Source: Streptomyces agglomeratus (GTDB taxonomy: Bacteria; Actinomycetota; Actinomycetes; Streptomycetales; Streptomycetaceae). Taken from it: a stretch of DNA of 64,000 nucleotides. Where the stretch lies: positions 2,248,501 through 2,312,500 of the forward strand of contig NZ_MEHJ01000001.1 in NCBI RefSeq assembly GCF_001746415.1, read 5' to 3'. Shown one piece after another: positions 63,976-64,000 of the stretch (position 1 is the stretch's first letter; each line of letters starts with the position of its first letter). The notes under the pieces were generated by a model that saw only the letters and a list, made by a program, of their open reading frames with translations, did not search any database and was not told the origin of the DNA. A program made the translations under genes and the position numbers.

Positions 63976-64000
63976 AGAAAGGAGGTGATCCAGCCGCACC
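63976..64000 (-). rRNA. rrs: 16S ribosomal RNA, 3' end only
   Basis: The minus strand reads the universal 16S tail GGCTGGATCACCTCCTTTCT, including the anti-Shine-Dalgarno CCTCC. The rest of the gene lies beyond the right edge, which sets the operon direction as leftward. Confidence 0.97.

Overview
This is a chromosomal segment of a Streptomyces-like actinomycete. The evidence is very high G+C with G/C-biased third codon positions, many GTG starts, an rRNA operon with the actinobacterial 5S/23S layout, and a gene order (hflX, RSH enzyme, dapF, miaA, miaB, glutamate uptake, recX-recA, lhr, clgR-cinA-pgsA-rimO-ftsK, osaBAC) that I recall as the conserved core of Streptomyces chromosomes. No transposase, integrase, phage gene or CRISPR array is visible.

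Layout. 1-3.8 kb: the edge of a siderophore cluster read leftwards (diaminobutyrate aminotransferase, IucA/IucC synthetase, start of a GNAT acyltransferase that runs off the window). 4.1-11 kb: a secreted serine protease, hflX, a secreted M1 aminopeptidase and a RelA/SpoT homologue with a frameshift. 11-17 kb: housekeeping genes dapF, miaA and miaB with small proteins between them. 17-20 kb: an orphan membrane-anchored TAXI binding protein facing an OmpR-type two-component pair. 20-23.6 kb: the gluABCD glutamate importer with a strong hairpin between gluB and gluC. 23.7-26.7 kb: an FAD monooxygenase, then a cysteine dioxygenase-rhodanese pair preceded by a 28-codon Cys-ending leader peptide. 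27-30.5 kb: recX, recA with an SOS box, an AI-2E family membrane protein and DUF3046. 30.6-41.4 kb: a hypothetical protein, AraC-AzlC-AzlD, Lhr helicase, Nei-type glycosylase, an SDR and Dps. 41.5-48.8 kb: leftward clgR, cinA, pgsA, rimO, a RodZ-like protein and ftsK (frameshifted). 49-58.4 kb: an osmoadaptation-type module, with response regulator osaB, hybrid kinase osaA carrying a ten-fold 92-residue HAMP array, and divergent osaC (RsbW-like kinase, PAS, GAFs, PP2C phosphatase). 58.5-60.3 kb: tRNA-Thr(GGU), a lipoprotein esterase and a shortened DegT-type aminotransferase lacking the PLP lysine region. 60.3-64 kb: the end of an rRNA operon on the minus strand (16S 3' tip, 23S, 5S, terminator).

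The most useful points for follow-up are the cysteine leader peptide, the OsaA HAMP array with its OsaB/OsaC partners, the orphan TAXI protein beside a two-component system, the lysine-less aminotransferase, and two or three one-base frameshifts (rshA, ftsK, possibly a small membrane protein) that look more like assembly indels than biology.
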